A stretch of 25,924 nt of DNA, from contig NW_003151263.1 in assembly GCF_000003605.2 (NCBI RefSeq), positions 3,917-29,840 on the forward strand, read 5' to 3'. Position 1 is the stretch's first letter. Each line of letters begins with the position of its first letter. Of this stretch, positions 8,891-21,200 are shown piece after piece. The notes beneath the pieces were generated by a model. That model had not been told where the DNA came from. It did no database searches and saw nothing but the letters and a program-made list of their open reading frames with translations. The DNA comes from Saccoglossus kowalevskii. Lineage: Eukaryota; Hemichordata; Enteropneusta; Harrimaniidae. A program made the position numbers and the translations under genes.

Positions 8891-9600
8891 TACATACAAA
8901 TTACAGGACAGCATGCAGATCTGTAACAATGATACGCTAAATCTTCTAACAACAGGTTTTGCACCAACTTTATTTTTAATTTTTTAAACCACCGGACGTC
9001 TAAATTACATTGATATGACTATAGAATGTAAATCGTTGTACTTTCACTTCACTTCACATCTTATGTTTTAATTATGTTATTCATATTGGTGGACAATTGA
9101 TTAAAAAAAACACAAGCTGGTTAACAACAAATGATTCAAAAGGGTTTTCACGCCGCATTTGGTCAATTAAGCTGGTTAATGTTCCATAGCGTGTCTATGT
9201 TTATCCCTGTAATCTGGTTGAGCAGATTACCAGGGTGTGTTTGCGACCTCTACCATGTCACCAACAAGCTAACCTACTGACGGCAATGTACATTGTTTTG
9301 GCAGGGGACACCAAACGACCATGATCGTGAGATGTACATGTACATTACGGCTTATTAAGTCGACAAATGAATGCATTGTTTCCTGAATGACCCATAGGAT
9401 ATATCCTTATACATAAACAATAATAATATATATTTCGTCATAAATGAATAATATCAGTGCATCTATGTGAACTTGTCGATTTAAACCGCAGGTACACGTA
9501 GATGAACTATCGTATTAAGTTTATGATTTTACTGCTACCAAAACGTGTTCAATTATAGGAATCACGTTCATCATTACCACGACTGTCCTATTGACATACC

Positions 9601-9608
9601 TATAAATA
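9601..9608 (+). promoter_or_regulatory. TATA box (TATAAATA) of the kringle-mucin gene
   Basis: TATAAATA lies 27 bases before a TCAG initiator-like sequence (A at 9628). About 53 bases later comes a perfect splice donor (AAG then GTAAGC at 9681). Spacing fits a core promoter followed by a short non-coding first exon on the plus strand. Confidence 0.5.
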
Positions 9609-9627
9609 GTGGCACCACCCAACAGTC

Positions 9628-9680
9628 AGCCATTTTGCTTATACGTGTACAGATAACGACATCTAGTAATACCCTGTAAG
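9628..9680 (+). other. Predicted non-coding first exon (5' UTR) of the kringle-mucin gene
   Basis: From the initiator-like A to the donor CTGTAAG/GTAAGCT there are 53 bases with no ATG. The first ATG after splicing would be the one at 12200. Predicted from core-promoter spacing and the donor; the link to the downstream gene is inference. Confidence 0.42.
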
Positions 9681-12198
9681 GTAAGCTAAAAAAATAGTCA
9701 TATTTCATTCACCTCACTGCGTTTATGATGATGATTGTTGACGTTGCAGTTACTGTGAGTAAGATATCTGATTGTTCTTTTTCAGTTTTCCAATTAATTT
9801 GATTCGATTAACGGCAAAAGGAATGAATATCATTTTTCACGACTAAGAACAAATTGTAATGCTATGTTAAATTAATCATAAAATCATAAATGTGGTCGAA
9901 GATATATCATTATAATTAACAACGTAACCATGTAAAATGTGTACTTGTTTATTTCGTTTTTAAATTGTCAGAATCGTTAACTGTGCTGATCGGGAAGAGA
10001 CTCATAAAGGGACACTGCCGACGGGTAGGGATACATGAATAAACGAATAATAGTTGTCCTCGAAATCTTATTCATATTAAAAACAATTGATAGGTACATG
10101 GTGTGTTTATAATTAAAATAGAGAGACCAAACTAGATAGGACATTTTTTAGGGAAATTGCTATGTGATTAAAAGTTCTAAAATGTTTATCCCGTCTCACA
10201 GCCAATATATATATATATAGCAAAATACTACAATAAATCAATCCACCAAAATACCAATTTAATAAGTAGATGGTCAATAAGGAGCGTTTCAAATATGTTT
10301 ATCGTGTAATTGTCCCAACTTTATTTTGTGTAAAACATGACCTTCAATTTGCCAACCATGACATATCTAATTTCAAAGCTACTTTATGCTAAAAGGGTCG
10401 AGAATTGTAAACATCCCGGTTGGTTAGAACTCAATGCAATGTGCGTAAAATTTAATCTGTGTCATCCACTAAATCCAAAAGTCACGTGATACAGTGCTGC
10501 CGAAATACATCGACATTTATAGAATATGAATAGTATTTTGTTTCAGTTTAATGTGTTATTATATATTACAAATATATTTAAATGATGATTTAAAAACATA
10601 TTAACACCAAATTGTCAATTAGTGTGAATTTACAGCCAATTTCAGAAGTATTGAAGCTGTAAATTTGCACACTCGCCAACGAATTGGTCAACTGCTATGA
10701 TTTTGACTTTTAACAGTTGGCAAACAAATATCGCTGGCACCGACTTGTGTTCGCGTCCATTCTGGGCGAGTCTATATTGCAGTAGGGGACATATAGTGCT
10801 TATACGTAGCTTGACATCAACAATTCACTTTTGAAGGTACTTTGCGAGAGGTATTAAGCGAGAGGTGATAATGCACAAGTAATTTACCATTACTAAATTT
10901 GTACGAGTAGTACACAACAAAAGTTTGCACACTCGATCCTATCAAATAATGGGGAGTTCTGTTATAATCGCGTCTTTCCCACGCCTTTTCCTAGTCGGAA
11001 CCACAGTCAGCTTGTGTACAAGTGATAATAAGATGAATATGGGGCCAGTTATCTTGAATACGGCTTGAAACTGAACAAAGAGTAAAGTTGAGAAAAAAAA
11101 CAGGGAAATTATTAAACTTTCAACGATCAGTTGGGGTAACATTACGCCAACCGCTAATAACATTCGACCTCGTCCGTCGTTTTTGCGTGGTAAATCCCTT
11201 GCATACAAACACCTCATTACGTGAAGAACATATAACACTTTCCCCGTCCCTGAATATCTGTGTGACGACCGTTCTGCCGCCGTTTTCAAAATGCAACGCG
11301 ATTTTGCACTACTTAGCGAAGGAAATTCCGGGAAGTCGTTATAATTCACTCCGCATAACAAAGCCTGGGGTGTTGGACAAAATATTGCCTTACCATACAG
11401 TCAGGTGACTACATTTAATTTCAATCTATAAGTATATTCGAATAAAAAAATAGGTAGTAAACATGGTTTACAAAATCTGTTATTTATATTCCATTACATG
11501 ATATTATTGTAATAATGATTTACCACGAGTAAGTCCGGGCCAGCGATGATCGAAAACCAACTGTTTACTCAAAACCCAAGAAGATAGGCAATTCGCTGGC
11601 GAGTTTGCAAATTGGCTGCCGCCATGCTTTTGGAGACTTGATGTAACTATAAAAAATTATTTCAATTCATAAACAAATAGTATCGCTGATAGTTTTTATA
11701 TTATAATATCACAAATGGTGTTTTGTATCGCCGTGTTCATATCAAGCCCCCTATTATATCCTATTTTTCCGAATTTATCAATCAAATATTGGTTGTAACT
11801 GTCCAAATGAGTAAGACGTTGAATGTGAGGGAAAACAATACAAATTCAACTGGTCAACAAAATCTATTCACTTTGTGTCAACTCACATACCTCAAGATGG
11901 GTTGCCATTTACTCATAATAAACCACATCTCAGTTTCCTACAATTTCCATCTTAATACGGTTTTAGACTGTGTGCTTCCTCTTTTGCTGCCTTTAAAACT
12001 GAGTGATAAATAACAATATTGTAGAACCTCCAGCATAGGAATTGCTAATGTTGTAATTTATGTTGAGATTACAAACTATGTTGAAAAGATTTGGAAGTTT
12101 CAAATACTTTTAATCACTACCAAGCTATATAATATATTTTTTATACATTCGATTCAGCAAAATCTTTTTTTTTTTTTTTATTTCTTGCCTTACAATAG
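9681..12198 (+). other. Predicted first intron, includes a 0.95-kb insert-like region
   Basis: No confident exon was found. The middle (10662-11613) is bounded by a near-perfect inverted repeat and contains a patch with more CpG than its surroundings (about 11120-11360) that is open on both strands. The right end is a long pyrimidine tract (T-run at about 12167-12180) leading to the acceptor at 12198. Confidence 0.4.
10662..11613. mobile_element. Possible non-autonomous DNA element bounded by 25-bp inverted repeats
   Basis: 10662-10686 and the reverse complement of 11589-11613 agree at 23 of 25 positions (AATTTGCACACTCGCCAACG against AATTTGCAAACTCGCCAGCG). The core word TTTGCACACTCG recurs directly at 10924-10935. 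The interior is richer in CpG than the flanks. Two overlapping open frames (10942-11361 minus, 11088-11408 plus) show no transposase motif I recognise. No clear target-site duplication was seen, so this is tentative. Confidence 0.3.
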
Positions 12199-12205
12199 TA
12201 TGGCG
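12199..12205 (+). CDS. Seven-nucleotide microexon carrying the start codon (TATGGCG)
   Basis: A strong acceptor (15-T run, then TTTCTTGCCTTACAATAG) ends at 12198 and a strong donor (GTGAGT) begins at 12206. The seven bases between are T-ATG-GCG. Joined to the next exon they give MAVKPVVCIVVVV in frame. With the predicted upstream exon, position -3 is A and +4 is G, a good initiation context. The acceptor could instead be a trans-splice site, or the exon could start further upstream; the long pyrimidine tract argues against the latter. Confidence 0.5.
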
Positions 12206-15200
12206 GTGAGTTACCATCTATTTTATTTTAATTTATTGTAATTTCGGTTTTAATTTATTACGTGCATGATAACAATCAGAATTCTTGGTGAACATACTTA
12301 ATCATTACTCAACAGGTTAAACCCGTTGTTTGTATTGTTGTCGTGGTTGCTTGCTGTGCCGTGGTTATAATTCTGTTGACAACACTTTTAGTTGTATTAC
12401 TACCTGAAAATAATGATGAAAAAGGTAATTCATTAATTTTGAAATAAATACTATCACATCACATGACACCGCGGAGCTTTTCGAATTTTAATTCCCTCTA
12501 ACCAACTGTAAAAACGAGTGATGAGGATGATTAAATTTATTATTATTCACTCTATCTGAAGCTTACATGTGCTCAAAATATAGTATCTAAAATTATCGCG
12601 TGAAAATCGCGATTACTGTTTTGGAATCTACTTATAGTGATTTATATCTAGATTCAGATTCTTTTCAAAATAAAATTGTATTAAATTGTTCAAGATCTCA
12701 ACAGTGTAAAGCCGAGTGAATATGAAAAGACAGAGCTAAATGTGTCGTCTCGAGTGCTCATGAAGTTATATCTTTACTTTCAACATAATACACAAAATAG
12801 TGTGACCTGTAATGACAGTTTCTATATACGATACAAGACTCTTGTTTTATGTGTTCGCTGTCATTACTGCCAATTCTATTAATTTGTTTCCCACTACCTG
12901 ACTCCTTTTCAATAGCGGTACAAACCGAGTGCTACGAGAATGTAAATGGAACGGATTATCGTGGAGTAGTCAATAGTACAATAAGCGGAGAATATTGCCA
13001 AAATTGGTCGGAGCAAACACCTCAAAATCACAATTTCACGTCTGAAAACTACCCTGATGACGGTCTCGAAGATAACAACTATTGTCGAAACCCTGACAAA
13101 AGGACCACGGCCTGGTGCTTCACTACAAATGCTAGCTTAACTTGGAATTTTTGTGATATTGGGCAACCACGTGAAGATTGCAGTAAGCATTGAATTATTG
13201 TTGATAGTATATATATTTCAATAAAGTTGCAATGTAACTGTATGTTACGTTATTGGAACCATTTTATTGTATATTAAATTCACTTAACCACCTCGTATCT
13301 TTGAGTATACAAACAAACAGTGCAAAATATAAAATGGACAGAAAGTACATGTTATGATATCATCTTCATTGAATTACGCTCACTAAAAATATGATATTGT
13401 CTTACGTGTGGTGAACTATTTACCATGCTAGGATTATAACATGTAAATACAATATTCTGAATCTAGTAATATTTTTCACCTAATCACATTTAGTTAATGG
13501 ATATACAATGAATAGATGACACCCTATTTACAACAGCAAAATTTTAAATATTTTTACTGTATATACGTGTCTAATTTATTACAATAAATCACCTGTTTTA
13601 ATAATCGTGATGTATGTACAACACTGTCGGTGATCATATTTAATACATAGCCTAAAACAAAATACTATCATTAATAATCGAAAACATTGTGTTTGAAAGA
13701 TTTTTTTTTTTTTTTTTATTTTGAGTTTTGTAATTTTGTCTGATGATTCTAAAACAATCTAAAAATGCAGTCTTAATCAATTAACATTTGACACCATTGA
13801 CATTTCCTGTGTTATGTTGTACATTTTGCCCAATGTTCGATGTGCTGGGTTCAATTCAGAAAAAGGATTATAACTATAATAAGTTATAAATATATAATGC
13901 AATTCACAGTAATTCTTTGAAGAAAATCCCCTTCAAAAATTAGCTCTTAACTCAAAGAGAACTAATTCACCCGCCGTACTATATTCCGCAGCAGTTTCTG
14001 AGTCTGCAATACTATGAGAACGTTGATAATATTTTTCGAATTGTTTGAACTAATAATATTCAAAATTTCATTAATATTGAAAAAAGTATAAATAACAGAA
14101 AATAAATATGAGTTTTAGTGTATTATCTTTCCTGGTTAAATGTATTAGGCGCATTTGTTTGAAATCAGACACAATCGAACGTTCTAATTTGCTATTGTTA
14201 GCCACATTAAGAGTAATCTGTGTGACGTCCTTTTGTTGTAATGCTAGTCGTTGACAACTTATGAACATTTCCACATGAGAGCAATTTACATAATTCCATT
14301 TTACTGGTCGTTAAAAAGATATGAATATTACCATATAATCCTGAATAGTTTTAGTTCTGAAAGTTTGATAAACTTCTAGACTAGATTTATTCTCATCATA
14401 GCCTTGAGTCCTAGAAGGCATCCATTCTCACAAGATCGAGACGAACTGGGGTTGAATTGTGTACAGGAGTTAGTTTGAAATCAATGCTGTATAAATTGTA
14501 AAAACGTCAAAATAGAGAGCTTTATTTCGACTGTCGTGCAACCCTAACCATGCTTGATAAACTAAATTCTTACTGAGTGATACAAGTTTTTGCTCCTATT
14601 TTTTGTTGCTTGGATATTTAAATTGTTTATACATTAAACTAAATCAACAGAGTCAAGTTGAGTTTGACTAAAACATATTTTGTTTTATAGTATGGTATTG
14701 GTGCGACCAAGTAGCAGTATTTGTGCATACGAAGGACGTTTAGTTTATAGGACGTTACTTAGTAATAAAACATTATTTGTATCAAAGCATTCAAAATGAA
14801 CGAAAATTTAATGAATTATTCTGCTATGCAATTCCATTTTCAATCGTACCACTCTGATTTTGACATCTTTACGACCACTTATTTTTTAGAAAGCAAACAT
14901 GATTTTGAAGGAAATATTTATTTCAAAAAGAAATGCATGAACATTACTTTCAAGCATAATTATGACTAGTTTCCTAACTAATACCATAGGTTAAAACGAT
15001 AACGATTTGTTGAATATTCGAAACATTATTATAAATTGATTGAGCCAGATGACTATATATTTATATAGTATAAAAGAATTTAGCCCGGTCACATGTAAAC
15101 AGTTCAGAGTTTATTGCCCAAAATGCATTTCGTAAAATAATCAAACGAAATTCACTGATCCCAATATAAAATTTGAGAAAAAAATGCAATCATCATATTT

Positions 15201-18200
15201 CAATTTGGAAAAAAATGTCTTGCTATATTTAAAAATAACATCGTTGGTCGGCACCACATTTTTAAAAATTATTATTTTTATTGCTTTTTTTAAAAATTAT
15301 TACGTAAATTTTAAGTTAAGATTTTCTATGACAAAATAAACTGTTCATGTAAACCGCTATATCGCTTGGCAGTTTTCTACGGAATATTCAAAATTCTCTT
15401 GCAGATGCTTTGTGGTGTTTGTTTTCACTTTGTACCTTCGATATGCAAATTGTCATCAGTTGAATATAACATAAAACACCGATAGGAATTTTCCAAATGA
15501 TATCTCTATGTTTCGAGGGAAGTTAATATGTTTCCATGGTCATTTTATTTTGCGCCCTCAGTAAATCATGTTATCTTTTTTCTTTTGTCAACCACTGCAT
15601 TCTAAACATGATTACTGTCCCTAAGAATATGTATGTATTATACCAGTTGATGCCGTGTTACATTACAAAATACATAGTCAATTATATGTATTTAATAAGA
15701 CAAATCTCCTTTAGGTGTAACTACAGTGGAACCTGAAATTACTACATTGCTTACAACTGCTGCATCAGGTATTGTATTGATTGTATATAATTTCCCCATA
15801 ATGGTTAATTATTTGTCTTTGCAACGATGAAAGATATAAGATTTGCGCATGCGCCGTGTTAGTGTTAGTGGGAATAACTAATAAGCTATTGACTCCATGC
15901 TTCATTCGTGTAGAAGCCTTGTTCAAATATTATATTTATTGTTCACAGCAACTTATGCAAAGACTCCAAGAACACGGCCATTACCAACAACTACGGTTAC
16001 ATTGGGTAAGTTGAACGATTATATTATTATAGATTATGATAGCCCAGATCTAAGTTTCCAGATTGATTGGTGGGTTGATAGATTCATTCATACTTCATTC
16101 ATTCATTCATTCATTCATTCATTATTTTATTCCTAATTTCAATCATTCATTTCTTATTTCACTAATTCATTCATTTATTGACTGACAGTGTGACCGACTG
16201 ATCTTTTGATTGTGTGATTGATTGTAGGTCCCACTGAGCCTTCTAAGGAACCGACAGTAAAGATGAGTGAGTCTCCTTCGTTAACATCAATGAAAACTAC
16301 TCGCGTTCCTCATATAGATACCACAGAAGTGGAGGATGTATATACCACAAGAGGTAACATTTAGCAAGATTGTTATATTTTGAGCATGTTTTATTACAAC
16401 TATAATATCTGCGACTGTCACAATCAGCTGGTATATAATGGGTATATATTTTGTTAGTGTTAATACGCCATTAACACCAACGTACGGTAATCAGTTTCGT
16501 CTATTTGCAATGTAGAAACCATGTTTAAATTTCATATTTTATATTTACAGTAACTACTACAAAGACATTAGGTAAGTTGAACGAGGACATAATTATGTAT
16601 TATGATAGCTGGCATTCTGTTTGCAAACTTATTGGTGAATTGATAGATTTATTCATTCATTCACTCACTCACTCACTCATTCATGTTTTTCATTGTTACA
16701 TTCATTATTTCACTAATTCATTCATTGACTGACAGTGTGACCGACTGATTTATTGTAGGTCCCACTGAGTCCTCTATGGAACAGACAGCAATGATGAGCG
16801 AGTACCCTTTGTTGACAACAATGCAAATTACTACTACAGAAGAGGCGAATATATATACAACAAAATGTAACATTTAGCTTAATTTTACATTTTAAACATG
16901 TTTATAGAACTATAAAATCTAGGACATGCACACTAACTTAGTATATAAGGAAACATATCTGACATTAAATTGCAATTAAATTATTAATTATTTCCTAAAG
17001 CAAAGTCAAACGCGTATGCAGGATGACTTTGCTAATACAGGTATAATCGCAATCATAAATCGACATTTTTATTTGCATTTTTCGCAGTGTAGAGTACCAT
17101 AGTTCTGCAAATTACATACTAATCTGTCGGGATTGCTAGTCACTCAAATAACAATGTTTCCCTTAGTTTCTGGCGAGTTGTGAATTGGACTATGCCATTA
17201 TTCTTCTCAGACAATACAAGTAATTACAAAATAAAATAAAAAAATATCTCGGATTACGGATTGGGGGAGAGATTGAAACATTATGAACTACTTTAGTGAT
17301 GATGTAGTGTAATTTAGTTATATTAGTGTGGTCGTATTCAATTTTCAAATATAGACACAAGCTCCTTGTGCGTAACAATGTTGGATGATGGAGAGTGTGT
17401 GGCCACAATAGGAGAATGTGAATCTCCCAAAAGTATATATCTACTATCTGGATGGAACACTCTCTGCTCTGGTGTCACCAATAAGCCGTATTGTTGTTAC
17501 ACTAGTAAGTCATATTATATAATCTAGCAATTGTCAAGTGCAAGTTATTGCTTAATATAGTCAAAGTCACAACGACGTGCACCATTCTTTATTTTACCAG
17601 GAGAACCCTTTTATGTATTGACAGGGATGAACAAAATGTATTGACTCTATAATGTTATATAACCAGATAATACAAGAATGCACAAGGAACAAATCTGTAC
17701 AAATATTAAAATCTTGGTTCAACATGTTGTCGTAGTTTAATGGCGACGACGTATATAGTGTATTTCTTCCCTACCCATTTGTTGGTGTTATTTCCCAGCT
17801 CAATAGTGTACATAATATAATTATAGTGATTGAATATATTTTTACATTCATTGGGTAGTATAACTGTGTAGTGATTAAGTGTGGTATATTTAGCTGCTAT
17901 GAAAAGAATTTACTAAATATTCAATTTTAATAATGACTCGCAAGATTTCCCTGTTCTCGGGACAAGATGTTAACTCGCCAAAGTAAAAAATTTGAATAAA
18001 TTAGTCAATGAAAAATCTGTTGTATGTAGTACCATGGCAACATTGAGTCCAGAGGCTTTTGTCAAGCACCCTTAGCATTCTCATCAATAGCTTTATACTT
18101 ATATACATATTTTCATTGTTTATGTTATAGCTGGCGCAACTGTTCCAACATTTGCTCCGACAGGGATGGAAAGCACTATTGAAGGTAAAACAACTTACCC

Positions 18201-21200
18201 TGAGATTACTGAAAACCGTATTATATAATTATCACATCGTTGATTTAATAACAGTATGTGTATGCTAATGTTTTCTTCAATCAAATATTATATGTATATA
18301 TATATATATATCGAGGGGTTCTGTCCAACAACACACCTACATAAAGACAATGTTCAATGTTTACCCTTGTTTGATGGATTGCTCATGTTTGAAATGTAGG
18401 AATCACTGAGGTGTCGGAAAAGCCAACGGTAAGAATGACAGAGGAAACCAAGCTCACAACAGCAGGCGTGACTGGCATTCCTTATACGGCGAGCATAACT
18501 GCAACAGGGGGTAAGTATACTACAAAACGTATCATTTAAAACCGTTTGTTTTGTATGAGAATGTGATACACCACTGATAATATTTGAGTTATGATGACAA
18601 TGGTCTTGTAAGTAGGCCTCATCACATCAATGGTACACCGGGGAGCCGTGTCATCACATTGCAATGCATCTTTGAAAATGTAATTTCACCTTCCCAAACT
18701 AATATACTTGGAGATATGCTATATTATATACGTATGTTTTCATTACACAGAACAAAATACCAGATTTACAACGACCAATGGATTAACATCTGCACACATT
18801 ATAACAACGAGTGAATATGCCATGGAAGTATCCCCAGAGCCAGATGCAACCACAGCCGAAATTAGTGTGACCACAACAGGTAGAACACTTTCATTGTTTC
18901 ATCAATACATACTTGTAAATAAAATATTCTAATTTTGAATTTGTGTTTATTCTAGTATATTTTTGAATATTGCTTGAGGATAGTTCATGATTCACCCATA
19001 ATTTGATATGCATTCCTGCCGTGCACAAACACTTTCTGAGTTTTTGAAAAAATATTAAGTATTCGAAACCAAATAAAATTGGCTAAAACCATGGATGGTC
19101 ACTATATCATATTCTTTATTAACAAGAATTGATTTTATTGACGTAGGGTGAAATGCTTCCTAAAATGTGAAGACAAATAATATTGTTGCATTGTATATCC
19201 CAATTTTTAGTAAAAAACACATGTATTTCACTCAATGCCGTATATAGTTTAACTAATACTGCTTTCTGTTGAACAATATCTGATTTTTACAACACCAATT
19301 TTAGGTTGTCGTTTAACAGATGAATATTTTGGAGTTAAATATATTAATTGGCATAGAATTAGTGTACATGTAACATTTTATTAACATCAACGCTAAATGG
19401 CACGCTGCCCAGCATGACAACGTAAATTGCTATATCATACATTTGCTGAATAACATTTCCCCAGAACATTTAACATAGATTACAATGAGTGTATTTCGGT
19501 ATTAAAACCATATTGACTGTTGGCTTACTCGATAAATATTCCAGACTTTGCTGCATATGCTTTTCTTCATTACACAGAGCAGAATACTAGATATCCAATG
19601 ACACACACATCTACATCTGCACCCATTACACTAATAAGTGTGTATTCCACGGTGTCGTATCCAGAACCACTGCAAACAACTGAAGAAAGTACTAAAAACA
19701 CAAGAGGTAGAACGTTTTATTGTCATCTCAATAATATATTCGTGATCAAAGTATCCTTATTTATATATTTAGTTTGCCAAAGGGTTCTTGTTTTTGCTGA
19801 CGCTGATCTTCTTTCATGACTTGACATCCGTATCTGAGACAAGGTAGCTTAATATTACGTTTATTTTGCTTCCCTGCTAGTGAATTTGTGTTGAATGTGC
19901 TGCTTAAAAACTTTACAGCAATATTGCATGAAACAATATATTAACGGTAATGTGTTCACACGAATATGTAGATAAATGCCAGCACGAACATACATAGCTA
20001 TTTGAATCAATATATATATATATATATGTGTGAGATAAAATAAGCGATTTAAACTGATGTGCGCTCACTATGCCGTATAAATAGCCATGCACATAACGAA
20101 AATCGTATGTGTACTTGCTCTAGTTAGTTTTAAATACTCAATTACACTCAATTCTAGTAAAAAGTAGAATCCAATGTAACAGTTTGGTGTATTATTTAAC
20201 ACATATAATAAATCAAGAAACATTAACACATACGTGATTTTTGAAAGAAAGTTCTTACGATCGATATGTATTGGCGATTAGTTTTCTTTAATTAGTTGAC
20301 AACAATACTAGAATTTGATCAATGCTGTTCAGTTGGTAATTTAAATTTGTTCACTCCAAGTGGAAAAGAACAGCGTAACATTTCCGAGTAAGTTTTCACA
20401 ACGGACAGCAAACAATTGTGATGCTAACACATTTGTTAAACGTTGAATGGGATTTCAACGCAAATTGCTATATGATACACGTGTACGGAACAATCAGTAG
20501 CATTTTCGTAACTTTTGATCATAAAACGTCATCAGTTGAGTTTAAGTTTTTTCGGCAATAAAACAATAGGAACTGTTCTGAATAGTTTTGCATGCATGAT
20601 AAATAGTACGAAGTTTGTGGCATATAATTCTCATTAAAATATACAGAACAAATTACTGGATATCCAGTAACACATGAAATTACTTCTGCGCCCATTATAC
20701 CAAAAAGTGAACATTCTACAGAATCTTGTTCGAAACCACAAGTAACTACAGAAAAGGTTAGCATGGACATACTTGCATAAAGTACTGCTTTCGAGAATTG
20801 CTTTTTCCATGGCTGACCTTCTCTTGTGTGATGACATATGTATTGTGTGGCACGCGATTTGAACAGCATACTCTTATTGTATTGTATTATTGCTGTACTC
20901 ATATCTTATTGTCACTGCTTCAACATATAACTTGACAGCAATTGTTCATGAAAATATTCTAATTTTTGCTTAAAGGTATTTTCCTTACGAATATGTAATG
21001 AGATGTTATATGATTCATACAAACGCATTAGAACTAATGAAAAGGTTCAACATAAATATAGTATAAACATTTTCGTGATACAGAACAGAACACTAGATAT
21101 TCGATCATACACCGATTTACATCAGAATCCATTATACAAATAAGTGAACATTCCAAGTGTATTCAGTGATACATCATGGCAGTGATTCAGGGATTCTGTC

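Larger units (their letters stand above)
7266..9600. other. Divergent intergenic region, no convincing gene
   Basis: AT-rich spacer between the repeat array and the plus-strand promoter. A 91-codon open frame on the minus strand (8331-8056) has several N-glycosylation-type motifs (NDT, NCS, NNT). It lacks a signal peptide, a recognised domain or clear splice sites, so I do not call it. Two CGCATGCGC-type palindromes (about 7750 and 8880) are noted separately. Confidence 0.4.

Noticed and set aside
10942..11408. Overlapping open frames on both strands over 100 codons.
   Set aside because: No motif, and the two frames lie in the same higher-GC patch where stops are rarer. Treated as part of the insert-like region.
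15536..15736. 66-codon plus-strand frame ahead of the first linker exon.
   Set aside because: It runs through the pyrimidine-rich acceptor region in a different frame from the exon at 15715.
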